The notes under the pieces were generated by a model. It saw only the letters and a list, made by a program, of their open reading frames with translations. It was not told the DNA's origin and did no database searches. A stretch of DNA of 64,000 bases from Streptomyces platensis. Its GTDB lineage: Bacteria; Actinomycetota; Actinomycetes; Streptomycetales; Streptomycetaceae. Location of the stretch: the NCBI RefSeq assembly GCF_008704855.1, contig NZ_CP023691.1, forward strand, positions 4,774,001-4,838,000, read 5' to 3'. Both the position numbers and the translations under genes were made by a program. How positions within the stretch are numbered: the stretch's first letter is position 1; each line of letters begins with the position of its first letter. Of this stretch, positions 49,690 through 57,968 are shown one piece after another.

Positions 49690-49790
49690 GTTCACCAAGG
49701 GTAATCTTGATCTCGCTCAGGGTGAGAGGGCTGCGTGAGGAAGACCACTCCTTCGAGGGGTCCGGCCTGGTGGTGCGTAGGGTCGTACCC

Positions 49791-50675
49791 ATGGCTGGAA
49801 TCTCCCGGGGGACGCCCCCCGACCCCCCGCAGGCGAGCGCCGACCCGCTCGTGACCCTGGCCTCGCTCCCGGGAGTCGCCGACTCCGTGGACTCCGTACG
49901 CAAGGGCGTCGACCGGGTCTACGGGCACCGGGTCATGCGACGCCGCAGCAACGAGGTGACGTCCGAGGCGGCGCTGCGCGGAGCGCGTGGTTCCGCGGCT
50001 CTTTCAGGGGCCGACTGGGCGCTCGAAGAGGTCCGGCGCCGCACCGACTTCGGCGTCGAGGGCGAGCCGCGCACGGTCGGCGCGGCCCTGCGGCTGACCG
50101 CGGAGGCCGGACAGCTGCTCAGCGTGTGGCGGCAGTCGCCGCTGCGGGTGCTGGCACGGCTTCATCTGGTGGCCGCGTCCAGCGGGGGGCGCAGTGCCGA
50201 TGAGGCCGGCCGGGTGGCCGACGAGACGGTGGGGCGGCCCCGGCTGGGCGCCGAGCCGGTGGACGAACCGCTGATCGAGCTGCCGCTGCCGGATGCCGAC
50301 GAGGTCGCCGGGCGGCTGGACGGGCTGGCGCGGCTGCTCCTCGCGGGCAGCGAGGCGCCGGCGCTGGTGACCGCGGCGGTGGTCCACGGTGAGCTGCTCG
50401 CCCTGCGGCCGTTCGCCACGTGCAACGGGCTGGTCGCGCGGGCCGCGGAGCGGATCGTGCTGATCGGCAGCGGACTGGACCCGAAATCCATCTGCCCCGC
50501 CGAGGTCGGGCACGCCGAACTGGGGCGCGCGGCGTACGTCGCGGCCCTGGAGGGCTATGTCTCGGGCACTCCGGAGGGCGTCGCCGCGTGGATCGCGCAC
50601 TGTGGACGCGCGGTGGAACTCGGCGTACGGGAGAGCACCGCCGTCTGTGAGGCGCTCCAGCGCGGCGCGGCATAA
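49791..50675 (+). CDS. Fic-domain-like protein with degenerate active motif
   Basis: A 294-aa protein. Helical throughout; the central part AAVVHGELLALRPFATCNGLVARAAERIVL at about 198-227 aligns with the Fic core HPFxx-GNGRxxR, but reads RPFATCNGLVAR: His, Gly and the first Arg of the motif are replaced. It is probably not an AMP transferase. Orthologues at this place in Streptomyces are called oxidoreductases without basis I can see. It lies before the tad locus with the HAD gene between; regulatory role unknown. Confidence 0.65.
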   Translation: MAGISRGTPPDPPQASADPLVTLASLPGVADSVDSVRKGVDRVYGHRVMRRRSNEVTSEAALRGARGSAALSGADWALEEVRRRTDFGVEGEPRTVGAALRLTAEAGQLLSVWRQSPLRVLARLHLVAASSGGRSADEAGRVADETVGRPRLGAEPVDEPLIELPLPDADEVAGRLDGLARLLLAGSEAPALVTAAVVHGELLALRPFATCNGLVARAAERIVLIGSGLDPKSICPAEVGHAELGRAAYVAALEGYVSGTPEGVAAWIAHCGRAVELGVRESTAVCEALQRGAA

Positions 50676-51044
50676 CGGGCGGCCGGGTGAAGTCCTTTGG
50701 GCGCCGCTCGGAGAATTCCGGAAGGATTGCTTCATTCGCCCCTGAACAAGGGTTGCGGCGGTACCAATCGGTGGTACCGCCGCTGGCATGTCTGCCGGGT
50801 TACCAAGCGTGCTCGAATGTTTGCCCATCAGGCCGGAATCTTTGTCCGGTTACCTGGTGCGGCTGGCCCGTAATCGACGGGTCGGCGTCGCGTGGGTGCC
50901 CGACATTCATGCATCGGTCCGTGGGCCACTTCCTGCGTTAAAGGTGTTCCTCTCGGATGTCCTTGGTCTCGCGGGCCGTTAAGTCCTTTGTACTCCTCGG
51001 GCGGGGGAAGCGGAACCCCGTGCCTCAGATCTTTACGTTTGGCT
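50676..51044. other. Region between convergent genes with a perfect palindrome
   Basis: No gene. GCGGCGGTACC (50755-50765) pairs with GGTACCGCCGC (50773-50783) around AATCGGT; this is a likely terminator of the Fic-like gene. Base composition from 50800 to 51060 is lower in GC than the surroundings. Confidence 0.55.
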
Positions 51045-51953
51045 TCAAACGCGGGCATTACGGGCGACGCGGCCGCTCCGGCCAATAAGCCCGAGGCGTG
51101 GCTTCGGAGTTTTCCGCCGGCTCGCGTACCAGACCAGCGTCGCGGTCGCCATGGCCGCGCCCACCGCGGCCATCACGGCGAGCGCCGGTCGCGAGGGCAT
51201 CGACAGCGTCGGCAGCCGCTGCTTGAGCGGGACCGGCCGATTGAAGGAGAGAACCGGCCAACCCCGCGCGACCGCCTCGCGGCGCAGCGCCCGGTCCGGG
51301 TTGACGGCGAAGGGGTGGCCGACCGCCGAGAGCATCGGGACATCGGTGGCCGAATCGCTGTAGGCGTAGCAGCGCTCGAGGTCGTAGCCCTCGGACGCGG
51401 CGAGCTCCCGCACCGCCTCCTCCTTGGTCGGGCCGTAGGCGTAGTACTCCACCTCGCCGGTGAAACGGCCGTCCTCGCCGACGACCATGCGGGTGGCCAC
51501 CACCCGGTCCGCGCCCAGGAGTTCACCGATCGGTTCGACGACCTCGGCGCCCGAGGTGGAGACGATCACGACGTCCCGCCCCGCGGCGTGATGTTCCTCG
51601 ATGAGCGAGGCCGCCTCGTCATAAATGATGGGGTCGATCAGATCGTGCAGCGTCTCGGCGACGATCTCCCGCACCTGGGCCACGTCCCAGCCGCGGCACA
51701 GCGAGGAGAGATATTCCCGCATCCGCTCCATCTGATCGTGGTCGGCGCCGCCCGCCAGGAACACGAACTGGGCGTACGCGGTGCGCAGTACGGCCCGCCG
51801 ATTGATCAGGCCGCCTTGGTAGAACGACTTGCTGAAGGTCAGCGTGCTTGACTTAGCAATGACGGTCTTGTCCAAGTCGAAGAACGCGGCAGTACGGGGA
51901 GTCGAGTGAGGCACGGAGTGGTTTTCCACGGGGCGAGCATAGGCGCCCACCAT
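51045..51953 (-). CDS. HAD-IB family phosphatase with C-terminal membrane anchor
   Basis: A 302-aa protein. Motif I FFDLDKTVIAKSS, motif II VVIVSTSGAEVV, motif III Lys in YGPTKEEAVRELA and motif IV YAYSDSATDVPMLSAVGHPFAVNPD: the HAD-IB set of SerB- and CicA-like enzymes. Residues 245-290 hold a membrane segment (PALAVMAAVGAAMATATLVWYAS) and a basic tail. It probably removes phosphate from a lipid or small molecule at the inner membrane face. The start at 51953 is a best guess; no strong ribosome site is seen. Confidence 0.88.
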   Translation of the reverse strand: MVGAYARPVENHSVPHSTPRTAAFFDLDKTVIAKSSTLTFSKSFYQGGLINRRAVLRTAYAQFVFLAGGADHDQMERMREYLSSLCRGWDVAQVREIVAETLHDLIDPIIYDEAASLIEEHHAAGRDVVIVSTSGAEVVEPIGELLGADRVVATRMVVGEDGRFTGEVEYYAYGPTKEEAVRELAASEGYDLERCYAYSDSATDVPMLSAVGHPFAVNPDRALRREAVARGWPVLSFNRPVPLKQRLPTLSMPSRPALAVMAAVGAAMATATLVWYASRRKTPKPRLGLIGRSGRVARNARV

Positions 51954-52411
51954 TCGGCGTAAGGTGTGGCGCGTGGGTTTGCCTGAGAAGGCTCTCGGGT
52001 ACACCATGGAAGTCACGGATCGTTCGCGACCGTGCTAACCCGGTCCGGCTCCTCCCCCCCCCGAGTCGGCCGTGGGGACGACCCCCGCTCTCCCCCCCGG
52101 CGGGGGTCGTCGCATGTCCGGACGCATTTTCCGCCGCCGGACGCTGCTCCGCACTTCTCCTTGCCTGCTCGGCGCCCGCGGCCTCTCCGCCCTCGACCCA
52201 TTACGCACCGTAGTCAGTGCGCTGCTCTACGGAAGGCTCTCTTCAGCCCCAGAAGTAGCCGCCCGTCGCTGGAATAGGTGACAGGGATATTCACAGCCCC
52301 GGAGTTGTCCACAATTTTGGGTCAAGATCCCCAAGATTTTCCCGATCGGTGCAGCGTAAAAGTCCGCGAGTTCGCGGATGCGCGAGTTGTGTAGCGATAG
52401 GGGGACGGAAC
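51954..52411. promoter_or_regulatory. Divergent region between the HAD gene and the tad locus
   Basis: No gene. It contains a strong hairpin, GACGACCCCCGC (52077-52088) with GCGGGGGTCGTC (52100-52111), and long C-runs. The AT-richer piece 52270-52345 (GGATATTCACAGC, TTGTCCACAATTTTGGG) is the likely promoter of the ssd-tad operon. Confidence 0.5.
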
Positions 52412-53623
52412 GTGGCCGGAATGACGCCATCGGAACGGCCGGTCCATACCGGCGAGGAGCGGGCCGGGCCGCTGATCATCACCGAGGACGAAAGGCTCCT
52501 CGACGATCTTCTGCGGTTGTGTGCGGCAGCCGGGGCACTGCCCGAAGTGGCGCACGGCCTGCCGGCCCGCAAAGGGGACTGGGAAGCACCGCCTCTGGTG
52601 ATCGTCGGCGCTGACTGCGCGCCCCGGATGCGCGGGGCCGGACGCCGGGCGGGCGTCATCCTCACCGGACAGGACGCGGACGATCCGGCCGTCCTGCGGC
52701 TGGCCGTCGCCCTTGGCGCCGAGCGGGTGCTGGCCCTCCCCGACGGCGAGCGCTGGCTTACGGACCGGATCGCCGATGCGGTCGAGGGCGTCGGGCCGCC
52801 GGCCTTGACGGTCGGCGTCATCGGCGGCTGCGGCGGCGCCGGAGCGAGCACCCTGGCCGGCGCACTGGCCGTCACCGCGGCCCGTACGGGACGGCGCACG
52901 CTGCTCGTCGACGGCGACCCGCTGGGCGGTGGGCTGGACGTCCTGCTGGGCGGCGAGAAGGAAAAGGGCCTGCGCTGGCCCGCGTTCGCCGAATCACGGG
53001 GCCGGGTCGCCTGCGGTGCCCTGGCCGAGTCGCTGCCGCGGCTCCACTCGTTCCGGGTCCTCAGCTGGGATCGGGGCTCCGATGCCATCATCCCGCCCCC
53101 GGCCATGCGCGCGGTCATGGCCGCGGCGCGGCGGCGCGGCGGTGTCGTGGTGGTGGACCTGCCGCGCAGGGTCGACGCAGCGGTGGCGGAGGCCCTGGCC
53201 CAGGTGGACATGGGCCTGTTGCTCGTCCCTACGGAGCTGCGCGCGGTCGCGGCGGCGCAGCGGGTGGCCGCCGGGGCGCAGAAAGTGCTCGGTGATCTGC
53301 GCGTCGTGGCGCGGGGGGCTCCCGGACGCCATGGACACGGCCTGCCGCCGGACGAGATCGCCCGCCTCATGGAGCTGCCCTTGGCCGGTGAAGTGCCGTG
53401 GGAGGCCGGTCTGTTGGCCGATCTTTCGCGAGGGGTGCCACCGGGGGCGCAGGTGCGCGGGCCGTTGGCGCGGTTCTGCACGGCGTTCTGGGATCGGTTG
53501 ACGGAGAGCGGGGTCGATGGTGGCGGTCCGGCGTCTGCCACGGGGACGGGGCCGGGGCAGAGCACGGAGCCCGGGGCCGGTGTGAGGGAGCCTGCGGTCG
53601 GCCGGGGCGGAGGCCGGGGATGA
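52412..53623 (+). CDS. Septum-site-determining protein (Ssd/TadZ-type ParA-like ATPase)
   Basis: A 403-aa protein; GTG at 52412 behind AGGGGGACG. Residues 25-110 are a receiver-like domain (LIITEDERLLDDLLRLCAAAGA). The ParA-like domain has a deviant Walker A GGCGGAGASTLAGAL near 140, then LLVDGDPLGGGLDVLLGG and VVVVDLPRRVD. The missing second Lys of the P-loop suggests weak or no ATPase activity. It is the first gene of the pilus locus and overlaps tadA by 4 bp. TadZ/Ssd places pilus assembly; in mycobacteria Ssd affects septum formation. Confidence 0.88.
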   Translation: MAGMTPSERPVHTGEERAGPLIITEDERLLDDLLRLCAAAGALPEVAHGLPARKGDWEAPPLVIVGADCAPRMRGAGRRAGVILTGQDADDPAVLRLAVALGAERVLALPDGERWLTDRIADAVEGVGPPALTVGVIGGCGGAGASTLAGALAVTAARTGRRTLLVDGDPLGGGLDVLLGGEKEKGLRWPAFAESRGRVACGALAESLPRLHSFRVLSWDRGSDAIIPPPAMRAVMAAARRRGGVVVVDLPRRVDAAVAEALAQVDMGLLLVPTELRAVAAAQRVAAGAQKVLGDLRVVARGAPGRHGHGLPPDEIARLMELPLAGEVPWEAGLLADLSRGVPPGAQVRGPLARFCTAFWDRLTESGVDGGGPASATGTGPGQSTEPGAGVREPAVGRGGGRG

Positions 53624-54786
53624 GCCACGGAACGGACCTGCTGGAGATGGTGCGCCGGCGGCTCGCCGAGGCCGGGGCGGAGCCGACGCCCGCGCGGGTG
53701 GCTGTGGCACTACGCGAGCAGGGGCGGCTGCTGGGTGACGCCGAAGTGCTGGGTGTGGTGGCCGCGTTACGGTCCGAGATGGTGGGCAGCGGGCCGCTGG
53801 AACCGCTGCTGGCCGCACCCGAAGTCACGGACGTCCTGGTCACCGCGCCGGACGAGGTGTGGGTGGACCGAGGCGGTGGTCTGGAGCGTACGGACGTCCG
53901 CTTCCGGGACGCGGCGGAGGTGCGCAGACTCGCCCAGCGGCTGGCGGCGGTGGCCGGACGGCGGCTGGACGACGCCCGGCCATGGGTGGACGCCCGCCTC
54001 CCGGACGGCACCCGGCTGCATGCCGTGCTGCCCCCGGTGGCCGTCGCCGGGACCTGTCTGTCCTTACGGGTGCTGCGGCCGCGGGCCTTCGACCTCGCGG
54101 AGTTGGTGGCGGCCGGCACGGTCCCGCCGGGTGGCGACCGGCTGCTTCGGGCGCTGCTGGCGGCCCGGCTGTCTTTCCTGATCAGCGGCGGTACGGGCAG
54201 CGGCAAGACCACTCTGCTCAGCACGCTGCTCGGTCTGGTCGGCCCCGCCGAGCGGATCGTCCTGGCCGAGGACTCGGCGGAGCTGCGGCCGGACCATCCC
54301 CATGTGGTGCGGCTGGAGAGCCGGCCCGCCAACCAGGAGGGCGTCGGCCGGGTGACGCTGCGGGACCTCGTACGGCAGGCGCTGCGGATGCGCCCGGACC
54401 GGCTGGTGGTCGGCGAGGTGCGCGGCGCCGAGGTGACGGACCTGCTCGCGGCTCTGAATACGGGCCATGAGGGCGGCTGCGGGACGGTCCATGCCAACGC
54501 CGGCTGCGATGTCCCCGCGCGGCTGGAGGCCCTTGGTTCCACCGCCGGCCTGGACCGTGCCGCGCTGCACAGCCAGCTGGCGGCCGCGCTCTCGGTCGTA
54601 CTGCATCTCGTACGCGACCGGGCCGGTCGGCGCCGGATCGCCGAGGTCCATGTCCTGGAGCGGGACCGCGATGGCTTCGTGGTGACCGTCCCGGCCGCCG
54701 TCTGGGGCCCGGCCGGGTTCCAAGAAGGGCGTGGCTGGGAGCGGTTGAGGCAGCTGTGTGAGCGGGGCGGGGGTGTGTCCGGATGA
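53620..54786 (+). CDS. TadA/CpaF-type secretion ATPase
   Basis: A 388-aa protein. N-terminal ring domain (GPLEPLLAAPEVTDVLVTAPDEVWVDRGGGLERTDVRF), Walker A SGGTGSGKTTLLS at about 187, Asp box LAEDSAELRPDHPHVVRL, Walker B RPDRLVVGEVRGAEVTDLLAALNTGHEGG and His box GTVHANAG. It powers assembly of a Tad/Flp pilus in the cytoplasm. Overlaps ssd and the tadB-like gene by 4 bp each. Confidence 0.93.
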   Translation: MSHGTDLLEMVRRRLAEAGAEPTPARVAVALREQGRLLGDAEVLGVVAALRSEMVGSGPLEPLLAAPEVTDVLVTAPDEVWVDRGGGLERTDVRFRDAAEVRRLAQRLAAVAGRRLDDARPWVDARLPDGTRLHAVLPPVAVAGTCLSLRVLRPRAFDLAELVAAGTVPPGGDRLLRALLAARLSFLISGGTGSGKTTLLSTLLGLVGPAERIVLAEDSAELRPDHPHVVRLESRPANQEGVGRVTLRDLVRQALRMRPDRLVVGEVRGAEVTDLLAALNTGHEGGCGTVHANAGCDVPARLEALGSTAGLDRAALHSQLAAALSVVLHLVRDRAGRRRIAEVHVLERDRDGFVVTVPAAVWGPAGFQEGRGWERLRQLCERGGGVSG

Positions 54787-55703
54787 GTGTGGCCGGGGTG
54801 GCGCTGCTGGTTGCGGTGCTCTGCGCGGGCGCCGCCCTACGGTCGGCCGGTGGCCGGCCGGACGACGTACGGCGACGGGCCCGGGCGCTGCTCGGCGGGC
54901 GCGGAGCAGCGGACCCCGAAGGGGGATGGCCGGCCCGGCTGCGCGGCGAGGGGGTGCGGAAGTGGTGCGCGGGGCGGCTGGTCGAGGGGGACGCGGGGCG
55001 CCGTTGGAGGCTCGGCCGCCGGGGAGACATCGGGCAGGAGGCCTGGTGTCTGCCGGCGGGGCTGGCCCTGGGGGTGCTGGGCGAATCCCTGGTCCCCGTG
55101 GCCGCCTCCGTGGTCGCGGTGTTCCTCGTCCGGCGGTGGCTGGTCACCCGCGGCGCGGGGCGGGTGCGTGACCGGCAGGCCGCCGCGGTGATCGCGCTGT
55201 GCGCGGCCGTGGCGGGGGAGCTGCGGGCCGGGCGGCAGCCCGCGCAGGCTCTGCTCGCCGCGGGGGCGCCGGGCCTCGGTGCTTCGGGCTCGGCGGTGCT
55301 GGCGGCCGCGCGGTACGGCGGGGACGTCCCCCAGGCGCTGCGTGTGGCGGCGCGGCATCCGGGGGCCGCGGGGCTGACCGGTATGGCCGCGTGCTGGCAG
55401 GTGGCCGTGGAGGGCGGCGCGGGACTGGCCTCGGGGCTGGAGCGGATCGCGGCCGGTCTCAGGGCGCAGCGCGATCAACGCGATGAGCTGCGCGCCCAGT
55501 TGGCCGGTCCCCGGGCCACCGCGCTGATGCTGGCACTGCTGCCGGCGGCCGGGCTCCTGATGGGCAGTGCACTGGGCGCCGACCCACTGCGGGTGCTGCT
55601 GCATACCCCGGCCGGGTGGGGCTGCCTGGTGGTCGGCGGGCTCCTGGAGTGGGGCGGGGTGGCCTGGACGGCCCGGATCGTCGCGGCCTCGGAAGCCGCG
55701 TAG
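54783..55703 (+). CDS. TadB-like inner membrane protein (type II secretion F domain)
   Basis: A 306-aa protein. Membrane segments at 5-20, 95-120, 245-265 and 272-295; the cytoplasmic T2SSF domain between (AAAVIALCAAVAGELRAGRQPAQALLAAGA...LERIAAGLRAQRDQRDELRAQLAGPRATA). It forms, with the next protein, the membrane platform for pilus assembly. Translationally coupled to tadA. Confidence 0.9.
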   Translation: MSVAGVALLVAVLCAGAALRSAGGRPDDVRRRARALLGGRGAADPEGGWPARLRGEGVRKWCAGRLVEGDAGRRWRLGRRGDIGQEAWCLPAGLALGVLGESLVPVAASVVAVFLVRRWLVTRGAGRVRDRQAAAVIALCAAVAGELRAGRQPAQALLAAGAPGLGASGSAVLAAARYGGDVPQALRVAARHPGAAGLTGMAACWQVAVEGGAGLASGLERIAAGLRAQRDQRDELRAQLAGPRATALMLALLPAAGLLMGSALGADPLRVLLHTPAGWGCLVVGGLLEWGGVAWTARIVAASEAA

Positions 55704-55715
55704 GAGGGGATCAGC

Positions 55716-56558
55716 GTGAGTGCGGAAGTTGTCCACAGGGTGGGGATGGCGGTCACCGCCGTGGCGGCGGTGTTGTGCGCCCTGGCTTTGGTGCGGGAGG
55801 CACGCGGCGGACGTGCCGTACGGAGACGACTCCCGGCGGTGTGGACCGGCGAACAGGACCGGCGCGGCAGGGACGGGGCCCGGACCGGGCCGTCCGACCG
55901 AGCCCGTTGGTGGCGGCGAACCGCGACGGTGACGAACGGCGTGCCGCGGAACGGCCGCCCGCTGGACTGGGCCGGGCCCCTGGGGGCGGCCGGACTCGTG
56001 TTCATCCTCGTCGGCGGCATGACGGGAGTCCTGGCGGGACTCGCCGTGGGCTACGGGGCGCATCGTCACCTGGTGCGGCAACGGGGCGCGGAGGCGGTCC
56101 GGTCGGCGGCCGCCGAGGTACGGGCGGAGCTGGCGCCGGCCGGCGATCTGCTGGCGGCCTGCCTCGCGGCCGGGGCCGGACCACTGGAATCGGCCGAGGC
56201 GGTGGGCCGGTCGCTCGACGGGCCGGTCGCCGAGCGGCTGCGCCAGGTGGCGGCGGAACTGCGCCTGGGCGGTGAACCGGCGGTCGTATGGCCACGGTTG
56301 GCCGCGCTCCCCGGTGCCGAAGGGCTGGCGCGCTGTATGGAGCGCGCCGGGATATCCGGGGTACCGGCCGTCGAGTCGGCGTCCCGGATCGCCGCCGAAC
56401 TCCGCGCGGAGCAGGCCCGGACGGCGACCGCACAGGCCCGACGGGCCGGGGTGCTGGTCACCCTGCCGCTGTCGGCGTGCTTCCTGCCGGCGTTCCTGAC
56501 ACTCGGGGTCGCGCCTGTGCTGATCGGCCTGGCAGGCGGCTTGCTGGGACGTAACTGA
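55716..56558 (+). CDS. TadC-like inner membrane protein (type II secretion F domain)
   Basis: A 280-aa protein, GTG start behind AGGAGGGG. N-terminal helix (GMAVTAVAAVLCALALV), a second near 90 and one at the C-terminus (VTLPLSACFLPAFLTLGVAPVLIGLAGGLLG). The T2SSF part has RAELAPAGDLLAACLAAGAGPLESAEAVGRSLDGPVAERLRQVAAELRLGGEP, typical for the second Tad platform protein. 12 bp behind tadB. Confidence 0.9.
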   Translation: MSAEVVHRVGMAVTAVAAVLCALALVREARGGRAVRRRLPAVWTGEQDRRGRDGARTGPSDRARWWRRTATVTNGVPRNGRPLDWAGPLGAAGLVFILVGGMTGVLAGLAVGYGAHRHLVRQRGAEAVRSAAAEVRAELAPAGDLLAACLAAGAGPLESAEAVGRSLDGPVAERLRQVAAELRLGGEPAVVWPRLAALPGAEGLARCMERAGISGVPAVESASRIAAELRAEQARTATAQARRAGVLVTLPLSACFLPAFLTLGVAPVLIGLAGGLLGRN

Positions 56559-56862
56559 GCGGCGGGCACGCGGCATTCACGGGCCGGTGCGGGGATCGCG
56601 GCGGGTGAGTCGGCGAGGCCGTGCCGACATAGCGGGCCGGCCGGGCGGGCCTGGAGGGCAGTGCACGGACCGGCTCACCGGGCCAGGTCGCGAGACCCCT
56701 CCACCGGTATGCCAGAAGCCGTTCCTCACGCGCTGTTCCTCACGCGCCGTTCCTCACAAGCCACCTCACCCGCCGTTCTCAGAAGCCACTCATCAGAAGA
56801 AGCCATTCACCAGAAGTCAAAGATCAGTGGCCCTTCCTAGGGGCCGTTCAAAGGGGGTTCGA
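56559..56862. other. Gap before the prepilin gene with short imperfect repeats
   Basis: 304 bp without a gene. At about 56711-56790 imperfect copies of GCCGTTCCTCACGC occur three to four times. It may hold a separate promoter for the pilin genes and allow higher expression of them. Confidence 0.5.
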
Positions 56863-57069
56863 ATGTTTCGGGGCGGAATGTTGCGACGATGGTGGGCGAA
56901 GCTGCGCGCGATCGGGGGCGACGACCGGGGGATGACCACGGCGGAGTACGCCGTCGGGACACTCGCGGCGTGTGCCCTGGCCGCGGTGCTCTACAAGGTC
57001 GTGACGAGTGGACCGGTTCAGGCATTGCTGCGGTCGACGCTCGAGAGGGCGATCAATGTGCAGTTCTGA
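56863..57069 (+). CDS. DUF4244 Flp-like prepilin
   Basis: A 68-aa protein. A basic leader of 23 residues ends in DDRG, followed by MTTAEYAVGTLAACALAAVLYKVV, i.e. G/M processing site with Glu at +5 as in Flp pilins. The hydrophobic stalk and a short polar end fit a minimal pilin subunit. Ribosome site AAAGGGGG. Overlaps the following TadE-like gene by 14 bp. DUF4244 is the actinobacterial name. Confidence 0.87.
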   Translation: MFRGGMLRRWWAKLRAIGGDDRGMTTAEYAVGTLAACALAAVLYKVVTSGPVQALLRSTLERAINVQF

Positions 57070-57451
57070 CCGCGGTGCCCCGGGCCTGCGGGCTCGGGGC
57101 GTCCCGCGGACTCGCGACGCCGGTTTCGTGACGGCGGAGACGGCAGTGGTCATACCCGTCCTGGTGGCGGTGGTGACGGCGCTCCTCTGGGGGTTGATGG
57201 CGGTCTGCGCCCGTATCGAGTGTGTGGACGCGGCGCGGGCCGGGGCGCGTGCCGCGGCGCGGTCGGAACCACGGACGGCGGTGATCTCGGCGGCCCGGAG
57301 CGCGGCTCCACGGGGCGCGCGGATCGCCCTGGCACGGGAGGGCGCTCTGGTGCGCGTACGGGTCGCGGCCGAGCTGCCCGGCGTATGGCGGCTGACGGCG
57401 CAGGTCACGGGGGAGGCGGTGGCTCTTGCGGAAGAGACGGTACGGCGATGA
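57056..57451 (+). CDS. TadE-like pseudopilin
   Basis: A 131-aa protein. Positions 22-46 read GFVTAETAVVIPVLVAVVTALLWGLM: a pseudopilin-type start with G/FVTAE and a membrane helix. The rest is Arg/Ala-rich and outside the membrane. TadE-like proteins assist pilus assembly or form minor subunits. The start at 57056 inside the end of the prepilin gene implies coupling. Confidence 0.85.
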   Translation: MCSSDRGAPGLRARGVPRTRDAGFVTAETAVVIPVLVAVVTALLWGLMAVCARIECVDAARAGARAAARSEPRTAVISAARSAAPRGARIALAREGALVRVRVAAELPGVWRLTAQVTGEAVALAEETVRR

Positions 57452-57968
57452 GGGCTCGGCGACGGTCTGGACGGTCTTCGCCGCGGCGGCGCTCTGTGCG
57501 GTCTTCGTGGCCCTGGTCGGCGTGGGCCAGGCCGTTGCGGCGCGGCACCGGGCGGGTGGCGCCGCGGACCTGGCGGCGCTGGCCGCCGCGGATCACGCCC
57601 TTCAGGGCCCGGCCGTGGCCTGCGCGGCGGCCCGCCGGGTGGCGGCCGCGCAGCACACCCGCCTGGTGCGCTGCGCGGTGACCGGACAGGTCGCCGATGT
57701 CTCGGCCGAGGCGGGCAGCCGCCCGTTCACCTCGCGGGTACGGGCACGGGCCGGGCCACCGGGGTCCAGCGACCCGGCGCGGCCCCGAGCCGAACCAACC
57801 CCGGCCACCACGGCCCGTGCCCGGGCCGCACCGGCACCCCAGCTCCGCCCGCCACACCGGCTACGCCCCGCCACACCGGCGCCCCGGCGACGCCCTGCCG
57901 CGCCGGTACCCCGCCTACGGCCTGCCGTGCCGCCATCCCGGCTACGTCCCATCGCGCCGGCACCCCGC
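57426..57968 (+). CDS. TadE-like protein of the helicase/secretion neighbourhood, 3' end unclear
   Basis: TTG at 57426 behind GGGGGAGG is the only fitting start. Residues 8-110 read DEGSATVWTVFAAAALCAVFVALVGVGQAVAARHRAGGAADLAALAAADHALQGP...ADVSAEAGSRPFTSRVRARAGPPG in the pattern of TIGR03816-type proteins, usually about 125 aa. After that the frame has no stop: it passes a Pro/Arg-rich repetitive part (57780-57985), then runs antisense through the helicase gene to 60371. I end the feature at the helicase stop, but the true end cannot be set from sequence. Either the native stop was lost or the tail is an unnatural extension. Confidence 0.65.
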
